Below, piece by piece: positions 21,343 to 32,307 of a stretch of DNA of 64,000 nt. A program made the position numbers and the translations under genes. The notes under the pieces are model-generated. The model had not been told where the DNA came from. It did no database searches and saw only the letters and a program-made list of their open reading frames with translations. Source of the DNA: Paramarasmius palmivorus (Eukaryota > Basidiomycota > Agaricomycetes > Agaricales > Marasmiaceae); assembly GCA_037176845.1 (NCBI GenBank), contig JAYKXP010000038.1, forward strand, positions 124,001-188,000, read 5' to 3'. Numbering within the stretch: position 1 is the stretch's first letter; every line of letters starts with the position of its first letter.

Positions 21343-22798
21343 CCATGGAGTCAGAAGGGCAACGCATGGGAAACGGCGCTCTTTGACTCTTCGTCGTCGA
21401 GCCATTCATGTTCACTCATCTTCAATACTGGCGGATTAGCAGATGGACGCTTGAAACTCTCGAGGTCGTCTATTTATCAAAGCTCCGTCACCAGCCGGTG
21501 CTCTGTACCGGATGCCAAACATAACCAGTGCATATTTCTACGAGGATTTCGAGTTTCCTTGCGGCAATCCCTGCTGAGAAGGCTTGGCGTTAAAGTGGTC
21601 AGCACCTCATCTTCAAGCAAAGATGTCTTTGATTCCATGGGCCAGCCTCGTATCAACGGTTTCCGTCCCGACTCTACTAGTGGGAGAGCTAGCTCTGCTG
21701 GAAGTCAGAGCAGCGTCAACCCCTCAAGCCCACTGTTAGACAGCTACGAAAACGAAGACTTTGGGAGCGTTCGCGACTCCGACAATGGAGACGATGACAC
21801 AGCCAGTAACACCAGTCTTGAGGATGGCGATCTCGACTTTACTCCTCAGGTAATATCCAGCACTTAACCCTTCATAACGAGATACTGAAATCATAATCGA
21901 AGGCATACCATCCACTGAATGCCATCAACAACTTCATTCTTACAAACGTGAGTCATCGTTCGCTCTGAGTATAAGTACAGCATTAATCACGTCTCCTCCA
22001 GTATCCCAAAGTCAATGTAGTCGTTACTCACGACGACGACTGGATGGCATTGTTATCTGACAAGGCGCGTGAAGTACCATGAGATCTGTGTTTGGTCATA
22101 ACAGTCTTCGTGTAGGATCTCGCCATGCCCGATGATCGAATCATGGAGCAGAGGTTCCGGGAGATGTATGATATTGTTGCCATTAACGGTAAGAACTTGA
22201 ATACGACTCAACTCGCTGAATACTGACTATTCTTCTCAAAGGATCACTAAGGCTACGAGCACGTTCGCCCTTTCATAGTCCTTGCAATCCTTTGCCCGAT
22301 CACGAAAAAACGGTGTTGCCGTTCAATGCTAGCCGCCCGGGCATGTATATGCCGATGCCGTTCCAATCTTACTATACATCTACACCAACCTCTACCGGTG
22401 CACTTTCACCAGCAGTCACATTCACATCGGCCGGCACTAACACGGTTGTGGCTACACCGAGCTCAAAGGCCAACTCTGGAGACTGGACATTCCCACCCCA
22501 AATACCTGATGTGTTGCAAAGCCTCATGCTATCAGGAGCTCCACAGGTTTTTCCCGATTCACCTCGCAATATTGAATCCTCAGATTCTGAAATGGAACAT
22601 GAGAGAGCTGATAGGGACGTGGATTATAAAAGGTCGTACGAAGAGGCTTTCCCGGCTGAAAATCTCTTAGAGGGTAAGCTCATCCCATCGTGTCTAACCT
22701 CCGTTCATTGACGACATCGTGCTTCTCTAGGTAACACCACGAACGTCCAGCTATCTCAACGCGACCTGTCGACGAAACGCCGCCGACTATCTGTTTGA
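21343..22798 (+). pseudogene. LGHG-family copy 2, internally deleted
   Basis: ATG 21343 begins MESEGQR like its paralogues, but the next bases correspond to the segment encoding AWETALFD, normally more than 200 codons further on. The LGHG core is missing. The join is out of frame and stops after 13 codons. Downstream, the rest of the family pattern is intact: LSRSSIYQSSVTSRCS, the RGFRVSLRQ block, a Ser/Asp-rich linker, small exons with YHPLNAIN, THDDDWMALL and MPDDRIMEQRF, then a Ser/Pro-rich tail with a likely nuclear localisation signal (TKRRRLSV) before the stop at 22796-22798. An ATG at 21451 could still give a truncated protein lacking the N-terminal module. It is in tandem with copy 3. 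Confidence 0.7.
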
Positions 22799-23394
22799 TC
22801 GTACATGGTCGGCTTTCATGGTTGTAGTATTAGAAACATCCACTGATCGCCTCTTTGTATACCTATATAAGTGCCGTGTATTACACTGAATATTGCCAGA
22901 CCTTCCGATTTGCGATTCCGTTTGGGAGACCAGCGAAGAGAACTTGCCGCCGGCCCTGTTGCCGGTAAGTATTGCCGGTACGTGTTGTTTCGGCAAAATT
23001 TGGAAAATTTGAACACTCAACGTCAACGTTCGGCTCTTACCACTGAGTACACTGAGTACTGCCACCTAATACCTGTGTATACCCGTCTCTCATATTCCTT
23101 CTCATTCACCATGCGGTCCGCAAACTTCACGCAGCTCCAGTGAATAGTTGGGGCAGTGCAAACGGTGCGTGACAGTGCAGTCTCTTCTCAGATAGAAGCT
23201 CATTCTAGTACAGCATTTTAGCATCTGACTGGGAGTGGGGTGTAGACCGTGCCACTTTGAAGGAACCTTATCAACACGCGTCTCAAGTTCACAGCTAACA
23301 GCTTTCCGACCAGAACACTTAAAGAGCAATGCTGCGAGGATTTGAGTCATCCCAAATCCCGGGACTCCTCCCCACACAACCAATAAGCCTTGTT
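22799..23394. other. Intergenic region between LGHG copies 2 and 3
   Basis: About 600 bp with no supported gene. Nothing beyond presumed 3' flank of copy 2 and promoter of copy 3 is visible. Confidence 0.4.
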
Positions 23395-26218
23395 ATGGAG
23401 TGCGATGGACAGCGTTACGCACGACATCTATTTCCTCTTCGCCATGGTTACCCCCTTTGGATTCCAGAACCCAATGACGACCTTCAGCCAGAGTATTCCA
23501 ACGAGGGCATGCGCATAGGTGATGTTGGAATCATCACTGACGACGGCTGTTTCGACTACCTCTTCAACATCTGCGCTTCTGCAGACGATCCCATCAACTC
23601 ACGAGGTGTACCAGGCAATTTTGTCCCTTTAGTCTGGAACAACAGATCCGTCAAAATACGCGATATATTTCGACCGGGAGTTCCTCAATGTAGTAGACGA
23701 GCAAAACAACGCCAGCTGAGCTTTGAAGCGTCGGCAACCGTCCCGTGCGTCACTTTGATATATTCCTCCTCCAGTTTGATGCTCATTCGCGCTCGTTACA
23801 GGGGCTCACCAATAGGCCTTGGTGGCGGAATCGAGGTTACTTTTCAACAAGATAGCGGCGCAGTTCTGATGCCCCCCAAAGGCGCAGATCGTATTGACTG
23901 CTCTCAACGTGCTTCGTTCAGACGGTACGCAGAAGAGCACGCTCAAGACTGGTATCGATTCGTCAACGGAACCCTCGGACGAGAGGCGGAAAACGGGTCG
24001 ATATATCTTGTCACTGGTTTCGACAAAGCGGATGCATGGGAAACAGCACTCTTCGACAGTACTTCTTCGACTCGGTCATGTTCATTGATCTTCACCACTA
24101 GTGGTGTAGCAGATGGACGTATGAAGCTTTCTCAGTCCTCCTTATACCAAACTTCTGTCACCAGCCGGTGTTGTGCCAATGATGCCAAATACAACCAGAC
24201 ACTCTTCATGCGAGGATTTCGGGTGTCCATACGACAGGGGCCGTCTGCTTGGTTTTTGGGGAGCACCAGAGTCATCAGCACTTCGTCAAGTAAATCGGAC
24301 ATTTTTGATCCCGTGGGCCGATTCCATTCGGGTGGTCCTTATCCTGGCTCTCCGCCAAGAGGAAGCAGAAGTGGGAGCTCCAATGGAAGTGGCCGAAGCA
24401 GCAGTGGCTCTACCGACAACGACACGGACTCGGATGATTACGGAGGTGCATGGGATTCTGATACCGACGACTGCGGTGGCTCGAGTAGCGATACGAGTTT
24501 TGACGATGGGGATTTCGATGAGCTTCCCGCCCAGGTGCGTATCGAACTGGTTGATCCGCCATCATACACGCTCAGACCATGCAATGTTCAGATCTACCAC
24601 CCACTAAACGCCATAAACAACTTTCTGCTAGAAACTGTAAGTCTATCTCCTGTGCGGTCTAGTATAATCCTTCACATCTCTGTCAGAACCCTGAACTCGA
24701 TGTCATCGTCACTCACGATGAGGTTTGGATGAAACTCCTCACAGATGGAGTGCGTACTTGAACAAGTGCTTGATGAGTATGTAGTAACTGACGTGATCAT
24801 GTTTAGGACACCATAATGCCCGACGACGAAGTGCTAATACAGCGGTTGCAGGAGAGGTTTGATATTTCAGTCATGGAAGGTACATACCTTTATTCTTTCG
24901 TCGTCTATCCGCAACTGACTTCTTTTCCAGGATCTATTCTTTTGGAACTGAGAGACCCATCTTCCTGGGAGCCATCCTCAAGTTCAATCATTAGTGCCGG
25001 TCCCAGAGATTCTTCGAGGGAAGGTGAACCTGCGACAGGATATCATCCAAACACGATTGATGCCAACAGTCAAATATACTCGTTCGTGGCACTACCTGGT
25101 AACACAGTCCGGAAGCGGCCTCGCAGTCGGTACGACGAAATCGAACGGCTGTATGGCTCCCGGTCAGGCTCCGACGAGGCACCTGTCACCATGCAGGGTG
25201 GTAATTTCAAACATAGTCAAAATGACGGTGGATGGTGCGTGTTTCTAATCCCATTAGTTGATTCTCTTGCTGAAGCCGACATCGCACATAGCTCCGGCGA
25301 CTATGATCTCCCGAACTCGCTGCCTATCAAAACAGATCATTGGAATTGGGGGTTCGTTTCTACGTGCCTTCTTCAATAGGCTTTGCTAACATACAACAGA
25401 AAATCGAATCACTCTATTACCCCTCAAGCTTCATCTTTACCTCGTCGTGCGTTAGATTCGCTCGTCCAAGTATCACATACTGACCATTTCACAGCGACGG
25501 AAATTTCTTCCCATGATGCCATCTCTTGGGATTACCCAAAGCGCGAACAAGAAATATGCACCGGAGGCTCGCAATCGTTTGCCTCGAGCTCATATCATCC
25601 TGGACCGCCGCCATTGATCCCCCTTGACCGGGACAAGAGGCTCACCGGCGACACTGGGAATCAGGTCCTAGCAGGCGAAGGAAGCGAATGTTCGCTTGAC
25701 AGTAGAGGGACCTCCCTCAGAGATCGATATTCATTGGCAGTCCATAACCCACATCGTACGTCTGATCCACATTGCCTACATTATTCTCAGAACTGACGAG
25801 GAACCTTGTAGCGTCTTGCATCGGTCCTTTTATTGCAGGCAAGTTTCAGGTTGAAGCTAGTCCTTTTGGACAAATGCATCATACGGTTACCGAAGTTGAA
25901 ACCCGTCTGGGTTCCTACTCAGAGTTCAACTGCAACAATCTGGGCCCCAGAGTTGGCGTTGTCAACCTTGAGGATTCTGAATGCTCGTGTGACCACACAT
26001 GCAATGACAGTGAGTTTGCCTATATTTTTCCTGAGGACATGAAAACGACTGAGCATTTTTACCTTACAGTTTCACCGGAAGAATATTCGAGACGAAGTTT
26101 TCAATACAGTGATAGCGATGGAACTCAGCAGGAATCAAATGAAAACACAAAATCAGGCAGACAAGCTGTAACCAACGCAGCGTTGATTACGGACAAGTGC
26201 AAATTACGCTTTTCTTAA
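23395..26218 (+). CDS. LGHG-family protein, copy 3, with long Ser-rich tail
   Basis: I start at the ATG 23395 because it gives MECDGQRYARHLFPL, the same start as copy 4; an upstream in-frame ATG at 23329 would add 22 residues. An intron at 23745-23801 splits ATVP from GSPIGLGGG at the same site as in copies 1 and 4. The core contains [69 protein letters not shown] and SCSLIF, then a Ser/Asp-rich low-complexity stretch, the short exons (YHPLNAINNFLLE, VTHDEVWMKLL, MPDDEVLIQRLQERF), and a long polar C-terminus with no domain I recognise. A Cys-rich SECSCDHTC occurs near the end. The stop codon at 26216-26218 lies inside a 32-bp hairpin. The role is unknown; by analogy with copies 1 and 4 a regulatory role is possible. 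Confidence 0.75.
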
Positions 26219-26260
26219 GGAAGCTCAAGCCTCCTCAAGAAAAGCGTGATCTGCACTTGT
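26193..26260. repeat. 32-bp imperfect inverted repeat over the stop codon of LGHG copy 3
   Basis: The arms 26193-26224 and 26229-26260 match at 28 of 32 positions and flank a four-base loop (TCAA). All four mismatches are transitions, with A or T in the left arm where the right-arm complement has G or C. The CDS stop lies in the left arm. The element could be a 3'-end hairpin, a miniature element, or a small-RNA precursor. Confidence 0.8.
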
Positions 26261-26389
26261 GGACTCCGCTGTTGAATATTGCAATCGAATTAACCTGTAC
26301 ATGTATATCAATCTAATACATCACGCACTGTCGATTTTCTACTGTGTTCGCGATAAAACTGTCGGTGTCATATCATAATTTCCTTCATC

Positions 26390-26600
26390 GACTCACCGTC
26401 GACGTATGTGATGACGATTGTCACTAGGAAATTCCTTTCTCCGACCGAACTCTGGCGCAGGTTACAATTCCAAATGAGGAAGTCATCCTTCCATATAAGG
26501 AATCACAGAACGTGGTTGGCCTCAGTCAAAGATTCAAGGTCTCCACGTCTATGATCGACTCGGAGCATGCAAGTCGTCGTTCGATGACTATTGAGTAAGG
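26390..26600 (+). pseudogene. Possible decayed fragment of a further LGHG-family gene
   Basis: A stretch reading VDVCDDDCH, then after a gap an acceptor-like CAG followed by VTIPNEEVILP, then LSQRFKV, resembles the exon pair THDDDW and [17 protein letters not shown] of the intact copies in order and spacing. The similarity is weak and there are frame breaks, so this is tentative. Confidence 0.25.
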
Positions 26601-27920
26601 ATTACGAGAAATAAAGAACGAATGTAAGTACTACGGTTTGAAGCTCGTCTCGGTCTGCGGAGATACGATTCCTCGCAGCGCAGGCCACTGCGCAGAATCG
26701 CTGGCGCCACTGGTTGAATTTGAATTTGCGGAGCGACTCTGGGCATCGGGAGTTGGAATATTTGGATTGGCGGTGGTAGGCGGTGACCTGTGCTTATTCG
26801 ATATTCCACCGAAAAGGCATTGGAAATTTGCCCATCGAGTCGAGCTGGGGACGCAAAGATAGCAAAAAGCTGCCGCATACGAGCATACGGTGCCTGATTT
26901 TGCCAACAAAACTGTCTGTGATCAACAATCGGCGGCAGTGGCGTTGGATGATGGAAGTCTACGATGGCGTTCCTCCATCTTCTCAATTCTAGGTTTGAGC
27001 TCCCATCGCGAGACTCGTCGTAGAATCTCTGGCTAGTTTGCGGATCCTGAGCCTCGAGAGGTGCATTGCCTGCGGATCTTATGCTTTTGGGTCAACCTAT
27101 GCGGATAATCGGCCATTCGTGGGGCATACTTACCCACTCTGACTCGAAAAACCCCACCTTGGAATCCAGCATTGCAAGCTTGCACTGCCTCCACTTTGGA
27201 TCATAGCCCATCATCTGCCAGCCAACCACATAACGACGTCGATGTGGGGTGTACTGATGATCATTTGATAGGTTTCACGAAACTATTCTCGAATGTTGGG
27301 GACCTTCTTGAAGACTCGGGCCTCAGAATATGTACAGGATTCACAGCAAGATGCAGCAAGTTCTCCAGTTTACAGCTGGAACAAAACAGTTGATCACCGT
27401 CTGAACCCGTTGCTGTGCTGCTATTCAAACATTGGCTGCGTCATGAGTTGCAAAATTGTAGTTATGAGCGCTGTCGACGATCACGGAGGTAAACAGTCTA
27501 GACTGATACGGTTTGAACGAGGCGACGGTTTTTGGCAAGCCGCAATCGAGACTGGGCCGGGAAAGCTTTTACCGCGACTCGAGATCAGAGGAAGCGAGTG
27601 AGCAACCCGAGTCCAATAAAGAGAACGAACTGAGGGAACGAAAGAATGACTTGATTCTTTGTGAATTGGAGATTGTGAGATATGAAAAATGTGAAGAGAG
27701 AAAGAAAGGAAGCTCGGAGGATGGAACAGCAGAATTTGACGGCGGCAGAGCCTCTTTCCATTAGAGAAAAAATGACATCATGGTCACGGCTCACACGCCA
27801 CATGGTTTCCAACGACCTCCACCCTCATATCCCAATTTCCCATCTCCCAATTTCCCATAATCTCCTTGTCCTTTTGCCTGTCAGTCATCCCCACCGGCGC
27901 AGTCCCTTGCCCAGTGACGG
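26601..27920. other. Intergenic region upstream of the HSP20-domain gene
   Basis: About 1.3 kb of open but unconvincing frames on both strands, with no homology or intron pattern I can support. Immediately upstream of the ATG, a short CCCAATTTCCCAT-type direct repeat occurs at about 27833-27860. Confidence 0.4.
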
Positions 27921-29713
27921 ATGTCGAAACTGACAAAGAAACCACCTTTACCTTCTACCATCATCTCCTCACAATTCTCAGAAGATTCTCCCAGGAATAC
28001 CAAGGAGTCATCCTCACCCCAGTTACCGAGAAAACTTATGAAACCTCCCCCCGAAATCTCCCAGTTATCACCAACAAAGTCGTCTCATTCAGAATCGTCG
28101 TCGTCTCACATGAAACCTCAATTCGAGAGGCCCTTGGCACCAGCTCGAGTACCATCCTTTTCAAAACGACATGCTTCGTTCGATAGTCCCAGGGAGGTGC
28201 CGATGCCTAGTCCGAGTTTGCTGCGGGAGTCAAGCCATGGCCAGCCAAGTTACTTCGACATCGTCAGGCCAGTCGTAGGACCACCGGAGCAAATCTCTTC
28301 GTCGTTGGCATCCTCGTCGTCATCTTCTTACAGAGCAGAACCGGTTTTTCCGCATCCAAGACCATACTCTTTACCTCATTCTTCCTCCTCATCATCTTCT
28401 GGATCTTCGGTATCATCGGCCTCGACACCCGAAGGGCCAAGCGTTTTGAAGGAAGGAAACGACCTGTACGGAGGGACAACCGCCAAGGCCGATAGGTCTT
28501 CGTCAGCTTCACTGCCCTTACCGGCCCAAATACCCTATCACATTTTGCCGCATATCCACGCTGGGAAGAGTGTTTTAGCAGAGGAGAGAGAAAGAGAAGA
28601 GGCAGAGTCGTCAACGGCAACGGCGCCCCAGTCAACGTTATCATACCAAAATTCACAATCCCCGTTACCACCCAACGCACGACCTTTCAAATCACCACCA
28701 CCTCAGAAAAACGCTTATTCCTCTCTTTCACCTCATCCGCCTTCATCATTTCCGTACTCACGAACAATACCTAGCTCGTATGGTCACGATGACGATTCAC
28801 CAAGGGGCGCTACTGCCATCCGAAGAAGTGCTACGACCAAATCGCACGCACCTCCGCCACAGCCGCCACTGATCTTGCCAGACCCTGATTCGGGAGGTAT
28901 TATGGGAAGTGGAGCTGATAGCATGGCAAGGACGGGGAGCTTGGGTTCGCCACACCAACAAGCTTCAGGAGAGCAACAACCTTTACCTTCCTCGCTACAC
29001 AAAGCATCCGATTCAACATCGACCATCACACCCAACACTTGGAAGGATCCGCCACCAGTGTTACCTCCTTCACCACGACCTATCAGTTCAGCCAGTCTTT
29101 GCGCGACATCGATGAACAACGGTAACGATTTGCCGCCAGTCATGCCTCCACAAAGAAACCCTGTGTCATCACCAAACTCTGGAAGTGCAGGTTCGAACAC
29201 TCCGACATCATCGAATTCGTCAGGGTCCAATCCAGGCGTGAATGGCACTACGACAGCGCAACCGCCCTATGCACCTTTCCTATCGCACATGCCACCGCCT
29301 GCGGATTCCTACATAGAGGTCGAGACAACACCTCAGGAGTATAGGTTGAATGTGAGATTGCCGGGATTCAAACGGGATGGGATGTGAGTACCAGAATATT
29401 TTCTCTCGTCATTCCAACCCCTCTTGTGACGTATCTTAACGGTTGCTAATTATCTTTCATTCGCAGTACCCTGGCAACTAAGCGTCGTCGCATTCTACAC
29501 CTCATTGCTGACTCTTACGAAGCCATCCCGAATGCCAATACAACATCCAACTCCAATCAGACGCATCGAGGAGGTCATTTCGAACGGCGCATCTCGTTTG
29601 GGTATGATGCTGATCTTGTAGGTGTTCGGGCAGAGTTTGATGGTGAATACCTGCGAGTTGTCGTACCCAGAAGACCTGTTCCTCCCGGCGCAGGAAGCGG
29701 TAGCTACATATGA
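27921..29713 (+). CDS. HSP20/alpha-crystallin-domain protein with long disordered N-terminus
   Basis: Two exons, 27921-29383 and 29467-29713, give 569 residues. The first about 450 residues are Ser/Pro-rich low complexity with poly-Ser runs and PPLILPDP and PPVLPPSPRP repeats, and look disordered. The end is an alpha-crystallin (HSP20) fold: YIEVETTPQEYRLNVRLPGF (first strands), DGITLATKRRRILHLIAD across the intron, GGHFERRISFGYDADLVGVR, and EYLRVVVPRRP, the last matching the G-x-L-x-I-x-x-P-type end of the domain. HSP20 proteins hold unfolded clients without ATP. The domain is C-terminal and almost without the usual tail, while the N-terminal region is several times longer than in ordinary small heat-shock proteins. 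This may be a non-chaperone use of the fold. Confidence 0.85.
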
Positions 29714-32250
29714 CATGCCTGCCGACTCCGAAGGACCTGGAGATAGAAACCACCGAAGAAGAACAACCAACCAAAAACCGCAAGGCAGCACATTGCCAAC
29801 GCTCCGCATTTCCTCTTGTTACCCTATCAGCATACCGCCTGCAATCATCAACGCAAACGCACATACCGCATACTACTCTACAACCTTGCTTTAACGATTC
29901 TTGCTACGCCTAGGTTATGATTCATGAGTCAGATACCTTTTCGACTGGTTTTTTTTATTTCTGCTCGTTTTTCCGCTCGTTTTGCCTTTGTGCCTATGTA
30001 TACAAGTATCACTGTTATTGTACCGTATCGCAACTGAATATCTCCTTCCGCTCGTTGACCACTTCCTCTCCTCATCTCGTAGCACGTCCAGGAATCAACA
30101 ACCATGGCTCGCTCACTATCTTACGATTTTTTTCGGGTTTTTCGGCTCCATCGTTCTTGCTTCCACAACCATTCTTCCCAATTCCTTACGTCCGTGCTAC
30201 CCCACTTCTGCTCCACCCACACATCTATTTCATCAGATTTATTCGTTGTTGTCGCCCCACCTATTACTACATACCGCAGATCTTAGACTGCACTCACCCA
30301 CTATCATACACAACGCTGATTTGTTGTAATGGACTATTCTATCTGTAGAATTTTAGTATATGTATATTCTGCTCCTTTTTTCGCATGGTTGGGAGGCGGT
30401 TGGCAAGCGGTCGTTGCGGTCACGGTCGGTTTCAAATTCCAGAATTCCAAATTCGGGATGTGGTCATTTGGTCGCAAAAGGTCCCCAATCCAGGTTCCTT
30501 CCTGTTCCTTCCGCTTCGCTGCATTCGATTGCCCTCGGCAGGTGGAAAACCCCCAGGAACACGCGCAAATGCATGTTCGTATCCACTCTCAATTCCGTGG
30601 AGCTCGCTTTGACCTGGCCGGCGGATGCGTTGGGCCTTCCTTCTGTCACAAAAAAAACTCCACTCCACATACACATTTTTGATTGATGTCATTTTGGCAT
30701 CAGGAACGCAAGCTCAAATCCGATCCATGATCCTCGTTGCTATGCCTCACTTTACTGGTTTACACACGGCCATTCAAATTTTCAATTTGCGTGGGGACGC
30801 CGAGCTTGACCTGTTCTCACCGAGTTGCATTGCTGGTGTTCGCGGAGGTCGAAATGGATTGTTTTGCATTCATTCTTGGTGGAGCGTTTGAGACATTCAA
30901 GGCTTGAAAGGGTTGGTCGCCGATTTGCTGGTTTGGCGGGCTCCATGTTCACGGGAGAGGCGCGTGTTCTATCAGACTCCAGAGACAAAGGGTTGACGGC
31001 TCCAGCGGAGAAGGGTCTTGGGCAATGGGCTCCATATTCAAAGGTGGACTATCAAAGACAAAGGAGCCGCAGACATGCCAGAGGGATCCACGTTTGTGGC
31101 GCCGCAATGGACTTTCGGATGGCAGTTGTGGCGCAAGTTGGCGTATTTATCGTATATTCTTCGCCAATTAATTCTTCGTATACTAATTAATACTCATCGT
31201 CATCTCGCTGTACCTATTCATCTTTGCAAAGTGTATCATATAGTGTAACGTATGTACATTAGCACTGTCCAAGCACTGTCATATAATACGCAACCCACAT
31301 GCACAAACCACTGATAAAAGGAGTTGATAGTATCGAAAACACATTCTTTCCGGCCTGATGGCGCACGACACCGGCCTTTAGTGCCACTGCTACTAAGTAG
31401 AGCTTGAAGCTTCGAAGTTCTGTATCAGAGGATGTGCTCATAGGAAACTTCTAGAGTTCTTTGGGGGAAGGTTTCCTCGGATTTCCTAAAGTGAATATTA
31501 TATGCCCGCATCGTCCAGAACAGGTGCCAGCCAAATACCTATCTCAGCTAAGACTAAGGCAATGGATCTGCATGCCAGACGCCACTGAGGACAGGTGCTA
31601 TGCATGTTGGCCGATCTATAGTAGCTGGACTTTGCTAGTCCTCCCCCTAAGGGTGCGCTATTAGTATTGACCTCTATGTTGCTTTGACGATACATGTCGG
31701 GTTCCTCGAGACGAGCTCTTTAGGCGCATTGATAGCATTGGAAAAGTAGCAGGCCTCCGCTGGAGAAAAAACCACATTGAAACCAGAGGTTCTGGTAGTC
31801 TGATGATCGTGCTCGAATGATTGTAGACAAACGCTCGCCTCTGGCTACTCTCCAGCCGCGAAAAATGGGCGGCCCACTGTTCGTATCATTGACCATTCGT
31901 AGTGCCAGTTCGTGAGCAAGTTGCTAAGATGTAATCTGCAATACCCACCGGCCAGTGAGATGTTTTCCGGGGCATCTACATAGACGACTGAAGTAAGGCG
32001 GTTTAAATAAAGCCTTTTGAGTTCTCACCTAAGCTGCAGAACAACTGAATGCGATGATGGTGATATTCACATCAGAGATGTGGTCGTCTCAATATCGGCC
32101 GCGGCGTTGTCCGATCCCACCCAGTCTTGCGCAACATGCATCGCCGTTCATTGCATCCTCAGCCTGTTTGACAACGTAGAGTCTGAAGCTTGTGGCAAAA
32201 TTCATTTTGTTAGGGTATATATTGATATTTCAGATGGCTTTTGGTACTCT
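29714..32250. other. Long gene-poor region
   Basis: About 2.5 kb without a supportable gene. There are several open frames (for example at 29917-30348 and 30432-30692), but they overlap on both strands, lack introns and show no recognisable domains. Pyrimidine-rich sequence follows the HSP20 gene at 29920-30330. Confidence 0.45.
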
Positions 32251-32307
32251 GAGTGAGTTCAGCTCTCGTTCGATTTGCATACTCTATGTTCTGACCACCA
32301 TGGGGAT

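Noticed and set aside
26638..27764. Several short frames between LGHG copy 3 and the HSP20 gene
   Set aside because: No conserved block or splice pattern; the small similarity to LGHG exons is confined to 26390-26600.
29917..30692. Overlapping open frames on both strands after the HSP20 gene
   Set aside because: They are pyrimidine- or Ser/Phe-rich with no domains, no coherent introns, and mutual overlap; best explained as non-coding sequence.
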